Assembly: GCF_001263415.1 (NCBI RefSeq)
Contig: NZ_LGTE01000002.1
Coordinates: 62,001 to 126,000 of the forward strand
Source of the DNA: Thermincola ferriacetica
GTDB lineage: Bacteria; Bacillota; Thermincolia; Thermincolales; Thermincolaceae
DNA length: 64,000 nucleotides
Direction of reading: 5' to 3'
In this document: in pieces, positions 7,129 through 16,222 of the stretch
How positions within the stretch are numbered: position 1 is the first letter of the stretch
How the letters are laid out: each line of letters opens with the position of its first letter
The notes under the pieces: generated by a model
Databases searched by the model: none
What the model saw: only the letters and a program-made list of their open reading frames with translations
What the model was told of the DNA's origin: nothing
Program-made: the position numbers and the translations under genes

Positions 7129-8504
7129 CTGCTAAACACCCCATGCCTGAACAGGATCCACGGGAAAGGATTAAGAATTTCAAAGAAGTTGCTCTTGGTT
7201 ACGATCAGGAAACGGCTGTTGCCGAAGCCAACCGGTGCCTACAGTGCAAAGGTGCTCCCTGCCAAAAAGGGTGTCCTGTCGGAGTGGAGATCCCTGCCTT
7301 TATTAAGTTGATTAAAGAAGGAGATTTTATCGCTGCCGGTAATAAAATTAAAGAACGTAATAACCTGCCGGCTGTTTGCGGTCGGGTATGTCCACAAGAA
7401 AACCAGTGTGAAAAGCAGTGTGTGCTGGGTAAAAGAGGAGAGCCTGTCGGCATAGGCAGGTTAGAAAGGTTTGCCGCCGATTTTGGTGCAGCTTTTGACA
7501 GGACAGCGCAGCACTTAAGCCGGCAATTAACCGGTAAGAAAGTAGCTGTAATCGGTTCGGGACCTGCGGGATTGACAGCGGCCGGGGATTTGGCCAAACT
7601 TGGCTATCGGGTTACCGTTTTTGAAGCCCTGCATGTTCCCGGCGGCGTTCTTGCCTACGGCATTCCGGAGTTTCGCCTGCCGAAAGACATTGTCAAAAGA
7701 GAAGTGGACTACCTGAAAAGTCTAGGTGTGGAAATAAAAACAAATATGATTATAGGGAAGACTTTTACCATAGACGAATTATTTACAGACGGTTTCCAAG
7801 CAATATTTGTCGCAACTGGGGCAGGGCTGCCTTACTTCATGAACATCCCGGGTGAAAACCTGAATGGGGTCTTTTCGGCCAACGAGTTTTTAACGCGGAC
7901 CAATCTCATGAAGGCATACATGTTTCCGGAATACCATACGCCGGTCCATATCGGTGCAAAAGTAGCAGTCATCGGAGCAGGAAACGTAGCTATGGATTCG
8001 GCCCGGACAGCCCTTCGGCTGGGAGCGCAAAAAGTAACTGTTGTTTACCGCCGTTCGGAGAAGGAAATGCCTGCCCGGCTGGAAGAAATAAAGCATGCCC
8101 AGGAAGAAGGCGTGGAGTTTCTTTTCCTGACCAGCCCCGTCAAACTTATTGGGGATAAAGAAGGTTGGGTGAAGAATATGCAATGTATCAGGTATGAACT
8201 TGGTGAACCCGATGCCTCGGGTCGGAGAAAACCGGTGGCGGTCCCCGGATCGGAATTTAATGTTGAGGTGGATACGGTTATCATGGCTATCGGCCAGGGG
8301 CCCAACCCATTAATAACACAAACGACTGATGGGCTTATGTCGAATGCCCGGGGAAACATTATCGTGGACGAGCGGGGCCAAACTACTCGTTTGGGTGTTT
8401 TTGCCGGCGGCGACATCGTTACAGGGGCGGCCACAGTTATTCTTGCTATGGGGGCAGGCAAACAGGCGGCCATATCTATTGACCAGTATTTAAGGGACAA
8501 ATAA
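7116..8504 (+). CDS. gltA: NfnB/GltA-type glutamate synthase-like flavoprotein subunit
   Basis: 462 aa, with AGGAGG at 7101-7106. It is the partner of the preceding gene and resembles the small (beta) subunit of glutamate synthase, NfnB and SudA. The N-terminal 120 residues carry two cysteine clusters for [4Fe-4S] centres (CLQCKGAPCQKGCP and CGRVCPQENQCEKQC). Then come an FAD-binding GSGPAGLTAAGDLA motif (about residues 147-160) and a second Rossmann motif, GAGNVAMDSARTALRLGA (about 289-306), for NADPH, followed by a final FAD segment GGDIVTGAATVILAMGAGK. No large glutamate synthase subunit is present nearby, so an Nfn or Sud role is more likely than GOGAT. It is followed after 27 bp by folD2, so the three genes look like one operon. 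Confidence 0.85.
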   Translation: MSFITAKHPMPEQDPRERIKNFKEVALGYDQETAVAEANRCLQCKGAPCQKGCPVGVEIPAFIKLIKEGDFIAAGNKIKERNNLPAVCGRVCPQENQCEKQCVLGKRGEPVGIGRLERFAADFGAAFDRTAQHLSRQLTGKKVAVIGSGPAGLTAAGDLAKLGYRVTVFEALHVPGGVLAYGIPEFRLPKDIVKREVDYLKSLGVEIKTNMIIGKTFTIDELFTDGFQAIFVATGAGLPYFMNIPGENLNGVFSANEFLTRTNLMKAYMFPEYHTPVHIGAKVAVIGAGNVAMDSARTALRLGAQKVTVVYRRSEKEMPARLEEIKHAQEEGVEFLFLTSPVKLIGDKEGWVKNMQCIRYELGEPDASGRRKPVAVPGSEFNVEVDTVIMAIGQGPNPLITQTTDGLMSNARGNIIVDERGQTTRLGVFAGGDIVTGAATVILAMGAGKQAAISIDQYLRDK

Positions 8505-8531
8505 ATATAAAATTTTCAGGGGAGGGGTATT

Positions 8532-9386
8532 ATGCCAGCTCAAATTCTTGATGGGAAAAAGCTGTCCAACGAGATTAAAGAAGGCTTGAAAGCAGAGGTA
8601 GAGGCTTTAAAAGCCAAAGGCGTTGTACCGACCATTGGTATGTTGTTGGTTGGAGATGATGAAGCATCCGCCCTATACGTGGGGTTAAAGGCTAAAGCTG
8701 CCACGGCTATCGGCGGAGAGGGAAAAACATTCAAATTACCTGAAGATGTGACTTTTGAAGAGATTATGGAATTAATTGATAAGTTGAACAATGACCCGTC
8801 AATTCACGGCATCCTGGTGCAACTGCCTTTGCCCAAGCACTTGCATGACAAAGAAAAAGCAATACTTGACGCTATTAATCCCGAAAAAGACGTAGACGGT
8901 TTCCATCCTACCAGTATTGGTAACCTGGTTATTGGAGACGACGGTTTTGTAGGTTGTACGGCCTTTGCTTGTATGAAACTGCTTGAGCTTACCGGTCAGG
9001 ATTTAAAAGGCAAACATGCCGTTGTGGTAGGTCACAGTATTGAAGTGGGTAAACCGGTAAGTATGCTCTTGTTTGCCAAGGGATGCGTAGTAACCATTGT
9101 CCATCCAGATGATCCGAAGCTTACGGAATATACCAAGCAGGGCGATGTCTTGATTCTTGAGATGGCGAAACCTAAATTCGTTACCGGCGATATGGTAAAA
9201 CCGGGCGCTATTGTAATTGATACCGGATCTAACTGGGTTGACGGTAAACAGGTCGGCGATGCGGACAAAGAGAGCGTGGAGCAGGTAGCAGGTTGGTTGA
9301 GCCCGTCTCCCGGCGGCGTAGGGCCTATGATCATCGCTATGCTCATGTATAACCTGGTCAAAGCCGCTCAACAACAAAGTGCATAA
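8532..9386 (+). CDS. folD: FolD paralogue 2 with intact folate catalytic residues
   Basis: 284 aa; GGGGAGGGG upstream. It shares the N-terminus MPAQIL.GK and overall layout with the copy at 5278, but keeps the canonical catalytic set: YVGLK with Lys53, LVQLPLP with Gln97, and EKDVDG with Asp122. The dinucleotide site differs from the usual pattern (VVVGHSIEVGKP, His where many FolD proteins have Arg, and VTIVHPDD in place of the CHSxT segment), as does GCTAFA for PCTPxG. I infer it keeps the cyclohydrolase chemistry and that its cofactor binding is modified. Being cotranscribed with nfnAB, it may exchange electrons through the same NAD(P)H pool. Confidence 0.88.
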   Translation: MPAQILDGKKLSNEIKEGLKAEVEALKAKGVVPTIGMLLVGDDEASALYVGLKAKAATAIGGEGKTFKLPEDVTFEEIMELIDKLNNDPSIHGILVQLPLPKHLHDKEKAILDAINPEKDVDGFHPTSIGNLVIGDDGFVGCTAFACMKLLELTGQDLKGKHAVVVGHSIEVGKPVSMLLFAKGCVVTIVHPDDPKLTEYTKQGDVLILEMAKPKFVTGDMVKPGAIVIDTGSNWVDGKQVGDADKESVEQVAGWLSPSPGGVGPMIIAMLMYNLVKAAQQQSA

Positions 9387-9391
9387 ATATT

Positions 9392-9420
9392 GAATGGGAA
9401 GGTACGAAGCCTTCCCATTC
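9392..9420. terminator. Bidirectional terminator between folD2 and cotF-like gene
   Basis: Perfect 11-bp stem GAATGGGAAGG / CCTTCCCATTC (9392-9402, 9410-9420) placed between two convergent genes. Confidence 0.7.
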
Positions 9421-9426
9421 CACTTT

Positions 9427-10077
9427 CTACTGCATTTGATAGCTATTAACCATGGTATTGGTTGTATTTTGTTGCATGGTGGGTACCTGGTACATGCCTC
9501 TTTGATTCATATAGGTGAAGCATTCCCAGGCTTGATTCATACAGGAAACGGAACAATTTTGCATTAATTGCCTTAGGTTATAATCGGCACATTCAAGAGC
9601 AGCCATAGTACATTTCAAGGCACTGGACTTATGGTATGCCAGCATACCTAAAGCCACATCGCGATCATCAATTTCGTTTACGCTGCTGCTGGGCTGCATT
9701 GGGGACGGATTCCTGAGCCCGTACTGGACAGGGGTTTTCTTCACGCCATGATAAGGCATAAAACTTATTACCCCCTTGCTGTGCAGATACGAAGCAATTT
9801 GATCGTAAGTCCTGTTCATATGGCTTAAATGACTGTCCATCATGGAGTTTAATTGCTGGTCTTTGATATATGGTTTATAAAGTTGAAACCTGTTTATGCC
9901 CTCAATCAGTGAGGACAAAACCTCATGGACTTCCATGATTTCGTGAGCTCCGAATTGGGCAGCCTGACCTTGCTGAGGAGTTTGCCAGCCGGGTTGGCCT
10001 ATACCCATCTGCTGAGTTCCGTATGCTTGGGCTCCGGGTTGTTGAGCGCCGAATTGTGGAGAACCAAATTGTTGCAC
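9427..10077 (-). CDS. CotF-family spore coat protein
   Basis: 216 aa from GTG 10077, with GGGAGG upstream on the minus strand. The first 45 residues are Gln/Gly/Pro-rich (QQFGSPQFGAQQ...). Residues about 45-110 form the helical Coat_F-like domain (HEIMEVHEVLSSLIEGINRF... MDSHLSHMNRTYDQI). A second helical part (DVALGMLAYHKSSALK ... CADYNLRQLMQNC) carries four scattered cysteines, possibly for coat cross-linking. The product would sit in the spore coat. It stands alone and converges on folD2. Confidence 0.8.
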   Translation of the reverse strand: MQQFGSPQFGAQQPGAQAYGTQQMGIGQPGWQTPQQGQAAQFGAHEIMEVHEVLSSLIEGINRFQLYKPYIKDQQLNSMMDSHLSHMNRTYDQIASYLHSKGVISFMPYHGVKKTPVQYGLRNPSPMQPSSSVNEIDDRDVALGMLAYHKSSALKCTMAALECADYNLRQLMQNCSVSCMNQAWECFTYMNQRGMYQVPTMQQNTTNTMVNSYQMQ

Positions 10078-10156
10078 AAAGAATACCTCCCTAAAGATTA
10101 GTATTGACCTTACAAGTTATGTTTTCCCCAAAAAGCGGCGCTTTATCCATATTATT

Positions 10157-10357
10157 TTATTTCTTTTCCGGGCCGTAAATGCAGTTGGGGCTTTTATTAA
10201 TATTATGGCAAGGTTTGCAGCAAAATAAATCGGTGGACATAAGACCCTGGGTTTTATGGTTTAAGGTAGGTTCCACTCCGATTATTTGAATATCGGGGTT
10301 AAGTTCTTTTTTGTCCTTAGTGTTTTCAGTGGTTCCAATAAAAAAAAGAATATCATC
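10157..10357 (-). pseudogene. Possible remnant resembling a PLP-dependent cysteine synthase fragment
   Basis: An open minus-strand frame of 66 codons without a normal start ends at 10157. It reads DDILFFIGTTENTKDK, then NPDIQIIGVEP and LNHKTQGL, which recalls the C-terminal third of cysteine synthase (NPDIKIxGVEP... IQGL). It ends in a Cys-rich stretch, CCKPCHN...C. Only a 27-residue ORF from ATG 10240 could be translated conventionally. I take it as a gene fragment or a very small protein; the similarity is judged by eye. Confidence 0.3.
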
Positions 10358-10448
10358 TGTGATAATAAAGAGGAAAAACCGGATTAACCGTGAATTGTAA
10401 AAGTATAAATGAGCTTTTGCCTAAATCATTAAGGGAGAGTTGTTCCAA

Positions 10449-11657
10449 TTGCGGTTAATGACTGTGGCGGAATTAAACAATTACATAAAGGAAAAATTGG
10501 AAGGCGACCTTTTTTTGAATAACATCTGGCTGAAAGGAGAAATCTCAAATTTCAAATTCCATTATTCAGGGCATATGTACTTTACGCTTAAGGATGCCCA
10601 AGCTACAATCAAGTGCGTCATGTTTAGAAGCCGCTGCAGTAATTTAAAGTTCTTGCCGGAAAACGGCATGGGAGTTGTTGCCCGTGGTCGGGTAGGAGTT
10701 TACGAGAGAGATGGCCAGTACCAGTTGTATATTGAAGAAATGCAGCCCGACGGAATTGGAACCTTGTACATCGCCTTTCAGCAGTTAAAAGAAAAACTTG
10801 AAAAAGAAGGGCTTTTTAACCAGGAGCTGAAAAAAAAGATACCCAGGCTGCCAAAACGCGTGGCCGTGGTCACTTCTCCCACGGGCGCCGCGGTGCGTGA
10901 TATAATTACAGTGTTACACAGGCGTTGCCCCCATATTGAAATACTCCTTATACCTGTGGCAGTACAGGGGGAAAACGCGCCGCCCGAAATAGCCCGGGCT
11001 ATTGAAATGGTCAATGCTTATGGGCAAGCCGATGTCATTATCGTAGGGCGCGGCGGGGGTTCTTTGGAAGAACTATGGGCTTTTAATACAGAGATTGTAG
11101 CCCGGAGCATTTTTGCGTCCTCTATTCCTGTTGTTTCGGCGGTGGGCCATGAAACCGATTTTACCATTGCCGATTTCGTTGCTGACTTGAGGGCCCCGAC
11201 ACCATCGGCTGCAGCCGAACTTGTAGCTCCAAATTACCTGGAATTGGTTCAGAGGTTCGCTGAACTGCAGGAAAGGCTTGTACTCGGGATAAATTTTTAT
11301 CTACAGAAAAACAGGAATAGGCTGGAGGTCTGCATGAAAAGCAGGGCTATGAGCAGACCTATGGATTTGATACAAAGTCTTGTCCAGAAACTGGACTATA
11401 CTGTGGTCAGATTGGAGCAGGCTATGCGTGGGTTCCATAGAGAAAAGGGAAACCGGTTTCGGGTTGCCTGTGCCGGCTTAAACAACCTGAATCCTTTGGC
11501 TACATTGGAAAGAGGTTATGCCGTATGCCGGGATAAAGTTACCGGCAGTCCAAAAACTACAATCAGCCAGTTTCGGGTAGGAGAAACAGTAGAAATAATT
11601 CTCCGGGACGGTTTGGTGGATTGTACCGTTGAAAGAACAGAGGAGGGAAATTCATGA
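10449..11657 (+). CDS. xseA: Exodeoxyribonuclease VII large subunit
   Basis: About 402 aa. XseA with XseB forms ExoVII, which degrades single-stranded DNA from both ends. The N-terminal OB-fold is clear (WLKGEISNFKFHYSGHMYFTLKD), followed by the nuclease domain with VAVVTSPTGAAVRDI, GRGGGSLEELWAFN and VSAVGHETDFTIADFVADLRAPTPSAAAE, and the coiled-coil C-terminal part ending LERGYAV. The exact start is uncertain: TTG 10440 is too close to GGGAG (10433-10437), so TTG 10449 fits better, with ATG 10458 possible. The gene overlaps xseB by ATGA. Confidence 0.95.
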   Translation: MRLMTVAELNNYIKEKLEGDLFLNNIWLKGEISNFKFHYSGHMYFTLKDAQATIKCVMFRSRCSNLKFLPENGMGVVARGRVGVYERDGQYQLYIEEMQPDGIGTLYIAFQQLKEKLEKEGLFNQELKKKIPRLPKRVAVVTSPTGAAVRDIITVLHRRCPHIEILLIPVAVQGENAPPEIARAIEMVNAYGQADVIIVGRGGGSLEELWAFNTEIVARSIFASSIPVVSAVGHETDFTIADFVADLRAPTPSAAAELVAPNYLELVQRFAELQERLVLGINFYLQKNRNRLEVCMKSRAMSRPMDLIQSLVQKLDYTVVRLEQAMRGFHREKGNRFRVACAGLNNLNPLATLERGYAVCRDKVTGSPKTTISQFRVGETVEIILRDGLVDCTVERTEEGNS

Positions 11658-11917
11658 GCGGGGAGCAGGAGTTTAACCTGGATATAGAAAACTTTGAGGA
11701 AGCCATAAACCGTTTGGAGGAAATAGTCAAAACACTGGAAGAAGGCAATATTGGTCTGGATGAAGCTTTGCAGAAGTTTGAAACGGGGGTTCGTTTATCC
11801 AGGTACTGCAATAATAAATTGACAGAAGCTGAAAGAAAAATCAATATGCTGATCAGGGAAAATGATGGGACATTTTCCGTTAAACCTGTAAACCCTACGG
11901 AGGATTTCAATGAATAA
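11654..11917 (+). CDS. xseB: Exodeoxyribonuclease VII small subunit
   Basis: 87 aa helical protein of typical XseB form (FEEAINRLEEIVKTLEEGNIGLDEALQKFETGV). It overlaps xseA by 4 bases and ispA by 8 bases, so the three genes are translationally coupled. The xseA-xseB-ispA order is standard in Firmicutes. Confidence 0.95.
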   Translation: MSGEQEFNLDIENFEEAINRLEEIVKTLEEGNIGLDEALQKFETGVRLSRYCNNKLTEAERKINMLIRENDGTFSVKPVNPTEDFNE

Positions 11918-12809
11918 AAAAGCTTTTTTAAAGGAACTGAAAAGAAAAGTAAATATAATAGAAGATGCATTAAGCCAGTATTTACCTGGTGAAGACGAGT
12001 ACCCGGAAACCATTCACCAATCAATGCGGTATAGTATGCTTGCCGGCGGGAAAAGGCTCCGCCCCGTTTTGGTTTTGGCTGCTGCCGAAGCAGTGGGCGG
12101 AGATGTTAAAAAAGTTATTCCGGCGGCTTGTGCCATTGAAATGATTCATACCTATTCCCTTATTCACGATGACCTTCCGGCTATGGATGATGATAACTAC
12201 CGAAGGGGAAAACCAACTAATCATGTTGTTTATGGGGAGGCTATTGCCATTTTAGCGGGCGATGCTCTCCTTACTTTAGCCTTTGAAGTTTTAAGTTCTT
12301 TGGTGGAGGAGCCCGGTATAGCCCCGCAAAAAGTACTGCGCGTAATCAAAGAAATAAGTTTAGCCGCTGGGTCTAGGGGGTTAATAGGTGGTCAGGTTGT
12401 GGACATCGGGTCCGAAAATCTCGACATTTCAGCAGAGACACTGAAATATATTCATATTAATAAGACCGGCGCCTTATTTAAGGCTGCTCTGAAAACAGGC
12501 GCTATTTTAAGCTCAGCCAGTGAAGAACAAATTACTGCTCTATCCCGGTATGCTCATTTCCTGGGACTGGGTTTCCAGATAACCGATGATATTCTGGACA
12601 TTGAGGGCGATACAGAGAAACTTGGCAAACCGGTAGGCAGTGATATCAAGAAAAAGAAAGCCACTTATCCATCTATTTTCGGTCTACAGGAAGCCAAGCA
12701 AATGGCTCGGGAGGCAGTGGCAGAGAGCCTTATGTCGTTGGAAGGTTTTGATGAAAGGGCAGATTTTCTCAGGGAAATGGCCAGGTATTTGCTGGAGCGG
12801 GATAATTAG
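11910..12809 (+). CDS. ispA: Polyprenyl (farnesyl/geranylgeranyl) diphosphate synthase
   Basis: 299 aa. It condenses isopentenyl diphosphate with allylic diphosphates to give farnesyl or geranylgeranyl diphosphate in the MEP-derived isoprenoid pathway. The first aspartate-rich motif (LIHDDLPAMDDD, about residues 85-96) and the second (QITDDILDIEGD, about 222-233) bind the Mg-diphosphate. GGKRLRPVLVL near residue 45 is also typical. The pathway context is supported by dxs at 14295. The OLE RNA gene lies between the two. Confidence 0.93.
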   Translation: MNKKAFLKELKRKVNIIEDALSQYLPGEDEYPETIHQSMRYSMLAGGKRLRPVLVLAAAEAVGGDVKKVIPAACAIEMIHTYSLIHDDLPAMDDDNYRRGKPTNHVVYGEAIAILAGDALLTLAFEVLSSLVEEPGIAPQKVLRVIKEISLAAGSRGLIGGQVVDIGSENLDISAETLKYIHINKTGALFKAALKTGAILSSASEEQITALSRYAHFLGLGFQITDDILDIEGDTEKLGKPVGSDIKKKKATYPSIFGLQEAKQMAREAVAESLMSLEGFDERADFLREMARYLLERDN

Positions 12810-12972
12810 TGGGAATAAAGATACGGCTCAAAGAGATTTTGGGATATACACGGTGGAAGTCATTTTTGGAACAGTGTAGGGCATTACCATAGCTTTATTA
12901 ATATAAGCAACTAAAACGGTCAAATTAAGTCGAAATCGGTTAAAATAAAAGAAGCAGGGGAATTGACCTGAA

Positions 12973-13001
12973 TTGAAGAATAATTTAATATGTGTTATAA
13001 T
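12973..13001 (+). promoter_or_regulatory. Sigma-A promoter of OLE RNA
   Basis: TTGAAG (12973-12978), a 17-bp spacer, then an extended -10, TGTTATAAT (TG at 12993-12994, TATAAT 12996-13001). Expected transcription start is near 13008, about 30 bp before the first conserved OLE bases. Confidence 0.65.
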
Positions 13002-13040
13002 TAGTTCGCTTTTTCAGCAGAGTATTATTAAAAAATTCAA

Positions 13041-13683
13041 TAGGTGGCGCAGTATCCTAGTCAGAATCCCTACTTCGAAGGCGGGGCTAAAAATCCGCTA
13101 AAGGGCACATCGATGAAGTTCCTGGTTTCGGCTGCCGACGCCCAGTCGGGGGTCGGGGCTGGGAGTAAGGAGGAAGGGCGATCTACAATGGCATGTAGGC
13201 GTTGACCCAGCCTCCGTGGAGGCCTGTAATCCGGACGATAAGAGATTCGGGTTACAGGATAAACCTACAAAAGATTCTGTTTTTGAAACAGAGTCGAGTG
13301 TAGCGTAGCCTGCCTTGAGTGGTGTTGGTGGATTACGGGTTATCAGGCGCTTTGGATTCGGGCCCGATTCCAAAGGGCTTGCTGTTTGAAACCTCCACTG
13401 CAAAAGAGGCTAGAAGTAGTTCGTTTCTGTCGAGGAAAACTCCTAGGCTGTTCAACCGGACGGTTGAGGTGCGCTGGGGATTAAAGTATGGACTCAGTGG
13501 TAATCCAGTCCTGTACAGGGCGACCGTACAGATTCGTCATAAAGGGAAACCGCCGACATGGCAACGTGTCGGAGACGGATGGGAAAACCTACTGGACCTA
13601 AGCCATAACATTTACTCAGCGTATTGCCACCTGACCTTACATATCTGGCGCCGGAACATGGACCGCCAGCTTGCTGTATGAGG
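13041..13683 (+). ncRNA. ole: OLE RNA (ornate, large, extremophilic)
   Basis: An approximately 640-nt GC-richer stretch with no credible protein-coding frame lies between ispA and oapA, followed by dxs; this is the characteristic place of OLE RNA. The start (GGTGGCGCAGTATCCTAG), the many perfect short stems (for example GACGCCCAGTCGGGGGTCG, CCTCCGTGGAGG and CCGACATGGCAACGTGTCGG) and the total length fit the family. OLE RNA forms a membrane-associated ribonucleoprotein with OapA and is linked to energy, Mg and cold/ethanol stress responses in Halalkalibacterium. Ends are approximate; the 3' end abuts the oapA ribosome binding site. Identification is by recall of sequence, synteny and size, not by a covariance search. 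Confidence 0.92.
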
Positions 13684-13692
13684 TGAAAATGG

Positions 13693-14289
13693 TTGGGTGA
13701 TAACAGGGCAACCTCTTTGAAATCAGCCTTAATTATTGGGATAGGAACCTTTTTTCTTGCATCTTTTTTCAGCTTGTTTTCCGAATTAGTACTGCCAAAA
13801 ATTCAAATACTTTTACTGTCTTTTCTTTTTTTATTTTTAATTATCTTTCTGGGGATAATCTTTGACATTATTGGGATAGCAGCGGCCGCAGCCAATGAAC
13901 GTCCCTTTCATGCCAAAGCAGCCAAAAAGGTAAAGGGTTCGGTACAGGCTATTAAAATAGTGCGGAATGCTGACAGAGTGGCCAGTTTTTGCAATGACGT
14001 GGTGGGAGATATATGTGGCACGGTAAGCGGGGCTTTGGGCGCAGCCATTGTTTTTCAGGTTGTACTAAACCATCCGGGCTTCAACGAGTCAATTTTATCA
14101 ATAATAATGACGGGGTTGGTTGCTGCTCTGACGGTTAGCGGTAAGGCTCTTGGCAAGAAGAAAGCCATAGCAGAGGCCGACCATATTGTTTTCCGCGTTG
14201 GACAGGCCCTGGCCTGGATGGAAAACGTAATGGGCGTGGATCTGTTTTCCAGGAAAAGTAGCAGGAAGCATAAAGACAGGAGAAGGTGA
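13693..14289 (+). CDS. oapA: OLE-associated protein A
   Basis: 198 aa from TTG 13693 with GAGGTG upstream. It is a membrane protein with about four hydrophobic segments (residues about 10-30, 35-63, 112-132, 137-156), a conserved [30 protein letters not shown] loop (split between helices 2 and 3) and a basic C-terminal tail ([12 protein letters not shown]). OapA binds OLE RNA and brings it to the membrane. The gene follows the RNA by about 10 bp and its stop overlaps the GTG at 14286 ahead of dxs, so RNA, oapA and dxs are probably cotranscribed. OapB and OapC are not seen in the window. Confidence 0.9.
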   Translation: MGDNRATSLKSALIIGIGTFFLASFFSLFSELVLPKIQILLLSFLFLFLIIFLGIIFDIIGIAAAAANERPFHAKAAKKVKGSVQAIKIVRNADRVASFCNDVVGDICGTVSGALGAAIVFQVVLNHPGFNESILSIIMTGLVAALTVSGKALGKKKAIAEADHIVFRVGQALAWMENVMGVDLFSRKSSRKHKDRRR

Positions 14290-14294
14290 AAACT

Positions 14295-16211
14295 ATGGAA
14301 ACCCCCCTGTTGAATCAAATTAAAACACCAGAGGATTTAAAACGTCTTTCATTGGATGACTTGAATATCCTGGCCAGGGAATTAAGGCAAAAATTGATTC
14401 ATGTGGTATCCAGGACAGGCGGTCATTTGGCGCCCAACCTGGGAGTAGTTGAACTGACCCTGGCCCTGCACTATGTCTTCGATGCGCCGAGAGATAAAAT
14501 TGTATGGGACGTAGGCCACCAGTCTTACGTACATAAGTTACTTTCAGGCCGGCAACAGGAATTTGACACTCTCCGGCAATACGGGGGGTTAAGCGGATTT
14601 CCAAAGAGAAGCGAAAGTGAATATGATTCCTTTAATACCGGCCACAGCAGTACTTCTATTTCAGCCGTATTGGGTATGGCGTTGGCTCGCGACCTGAAAA
14701 AAGAAAATTTTCATGTAATTGCTGTGATAGGCGATGGAGCCTTAACGGGCGGTATGGCTTTTGAGGCCCTGAATCATGCCGGACACCTAGGGACGAACAT
14801 TATTGTAGTCCTGAATGATAATGAGATGTCCATCTCGGAGAACGTAGGAGCTTTATCCGGCTACCTGAGCAGGATGAGAACGGATCCCATGTATAACCGG
14901 CACAAGGAAGAGATGGAAAATTTATTAAAGAAAATACCGTCTATCGGCCCGACGGTTTTTAAGGCCATCGAAAGGATTAAGGACAGCTTTAAATATCTGG
15001 TGGTTCCCGGTATGATTTTTGAAGAACTGGGCTTCACTTATTTAGGTCCCATTGATGGGCATAATATTATGGAAGTGAAAACAGTGCTGGAAAGGGCCAA
15101 AAGAACTAAAGGGCCTATTATGGTACATGTGGTGACCTGTAAAGGGAAGGGATATGAACCGGCGGAAAAAAACCCCGACCGTTTTCATGGGATCGGTCCT
15201 TTTAACATAAATACCGGGGAGCCTGTTTCCGCCTCCAGTGTTGTTTCTTATACGGAGATATTTGGGAAGACTCTTTGTCAACTGGCGGCCGACGATGAGC
15301 GTTTATTGGCTATTACTGCGGCTATGCCTACGGGGACGGGCCTAACCAGGTTTGCGGAATTATTTCCTGATCGTTTCTTTGACGTTGGTATTGCCGAACA
15401 GCATGCGGTAACCCTGGCTGCCGGTTTGGCCACAGAAGGATTCAGGCCGGTGGTGGCAATTTACTCCACATTCCTGCAGAGGGCCTATGATCAGATTCTT
15501 CATGATGTAGCCATGCAGGATTTACCGGTGATTTTTGCCGTTGACCGGGCCGGATTGGTTGGCGAGGACGGTGAAACCCACCAGGGGATTTATGATTTTG
15601 CATATTTACGCCATATACCCAATATGGTGATTATGGCGCCTAAGGATGAAAATGAACTGCGGTTCATGTTAAAAACAGCTCAGTTGCTGGATAAACCAGT
15701 TGCAATCAGGTATCCGAGGGGAAGCGGCATCGGCGTGCAGATAAGCGAAGAGATCAAGGACATTCCGGTTGGAAAAGCTGAAGTTTTGCGGGATGGAAAG
15801 GATATTGCCCTATTTGCTGTCGGTCCCTTAGTATACGAGGCTTTGGCAGCTGCGGAAAGTCTCCATGAGCACGGTATAGAGGTAGCGGTGGTGAACTGCC
15901 GGTTTATAAAACCGCTGGATGTGGAAACAATAACGGAATACACCCGGAAAACCGGTAGGGTAATTACATTGGAAGAGCATGCCCTGGAGGGGGGCTTTGG
16001 CAGCGCTGTTTTAGAGCTGTTACAGGAACAGGGGCTACGGGCTCATGTGGAAAGGATAGGACTACCCGACCGGTTTATAGAACAGGGCGCTCTCCGGGTT
16101 CTCAGGGAGAAATTTGGTTTGTGCCGGGATAATATTGTTAAAGTAGGGCTTAAAATGGCAGCCACGAAAAAACTTGTTCCGGCAAAAATGAAACTGCTCT
16201 CCAAGTTGTAG
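14295..16211 (+). CDS. dxs: 1-deoxy-D-xylulose-5-phosphate synthase
   Basis: About 638 aa. DXS condenses pyruvate and glyceraldehyde 3-phosphate with thiamine diphosphate, the first step of the MEP isoprenoid pathway. Visible motifs: the N-terminal [17 protein letters not shown] and VGHQSY segments, the ThDP-binding [15 protein letters not shown] (about residues 150-164) with NDNEMSIS, and the transketolase pyrimidine domain with [17 protein letters not shown] and [17 protein letters not shown] 14295 follows AAGGTGA; GTG 14286, overlapping oapA, is the alternative start. The C-terminus is about 15 residues longer than usual. Confidence 0.96.
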   Translation: METPLLNQIKTPEDLKRLSLDDLNILARELRQKLIHVVSRTGGHLAPNLGVVELTLALHYVFDAPRDKIVWDVGHQSYVHKLLSGRQQEFDTLRQYGGLSGFPKRSESEYDSFNTGHSSTSISAVLGMALARDLKKENFHVIAVIGDGALTGGMAFEALNHAGHLGTNIIVVLNDNEMSISENVGALSGYLSRMRTDPMYNRHKEEMENLLKKIPSIGPTVFKAIERIKDSFKYLVVPGMIFEELGFTYLGPIDGHNIMEVKTVLERAKRTKGPIMVHVVTCKGKGYEPAEKNPDRFHGIGPFNINTGEPVSASSVVSYTEIFGKTLCQLAADDERLLAITAAMPTGTGLTRFAELFPDRFFDVGIAEQHAVTLAAGLATEGFRPVVAIYSTFLQRAYDQILHDVAMQDLPVIFAVDRAGLVGEDGETHQGIYDFAYLRHIPNMVIMAPKDENELRFMLKTAQLLDKPVAIRYPRGSGIGVQISEEIKDIPVGKAEVLRDGKDIALFAVGPLVYEALAAAESLHEHGIEVAVVNCRFIKPLDVETITEYTRKTGRVITLEEHALEGGFGSAVLELLQEQGLRAHVERIGLPDRFIEQGALRVLREKFGLCRDNIVKVGLKMAATKKLVPAKMKLLSKL

Positions 16212-16222
16212 GTGATAAACAC

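Noticed and set aside
12963-13001. TTGACC at 12963 as -35 of the OLE promoter
   Set aside because: Its distance to TATAAT is 27 bp; TTGAAG at 12973 with 17 bp is the better partner.
13098-13681. Open frames inside the OLE region (minus 13098-13403, plus 13319-13681)
   Set aside because: No ribosome binding sites, unusual composition, and the region is explained by OLE RNA with dense secondary structure.
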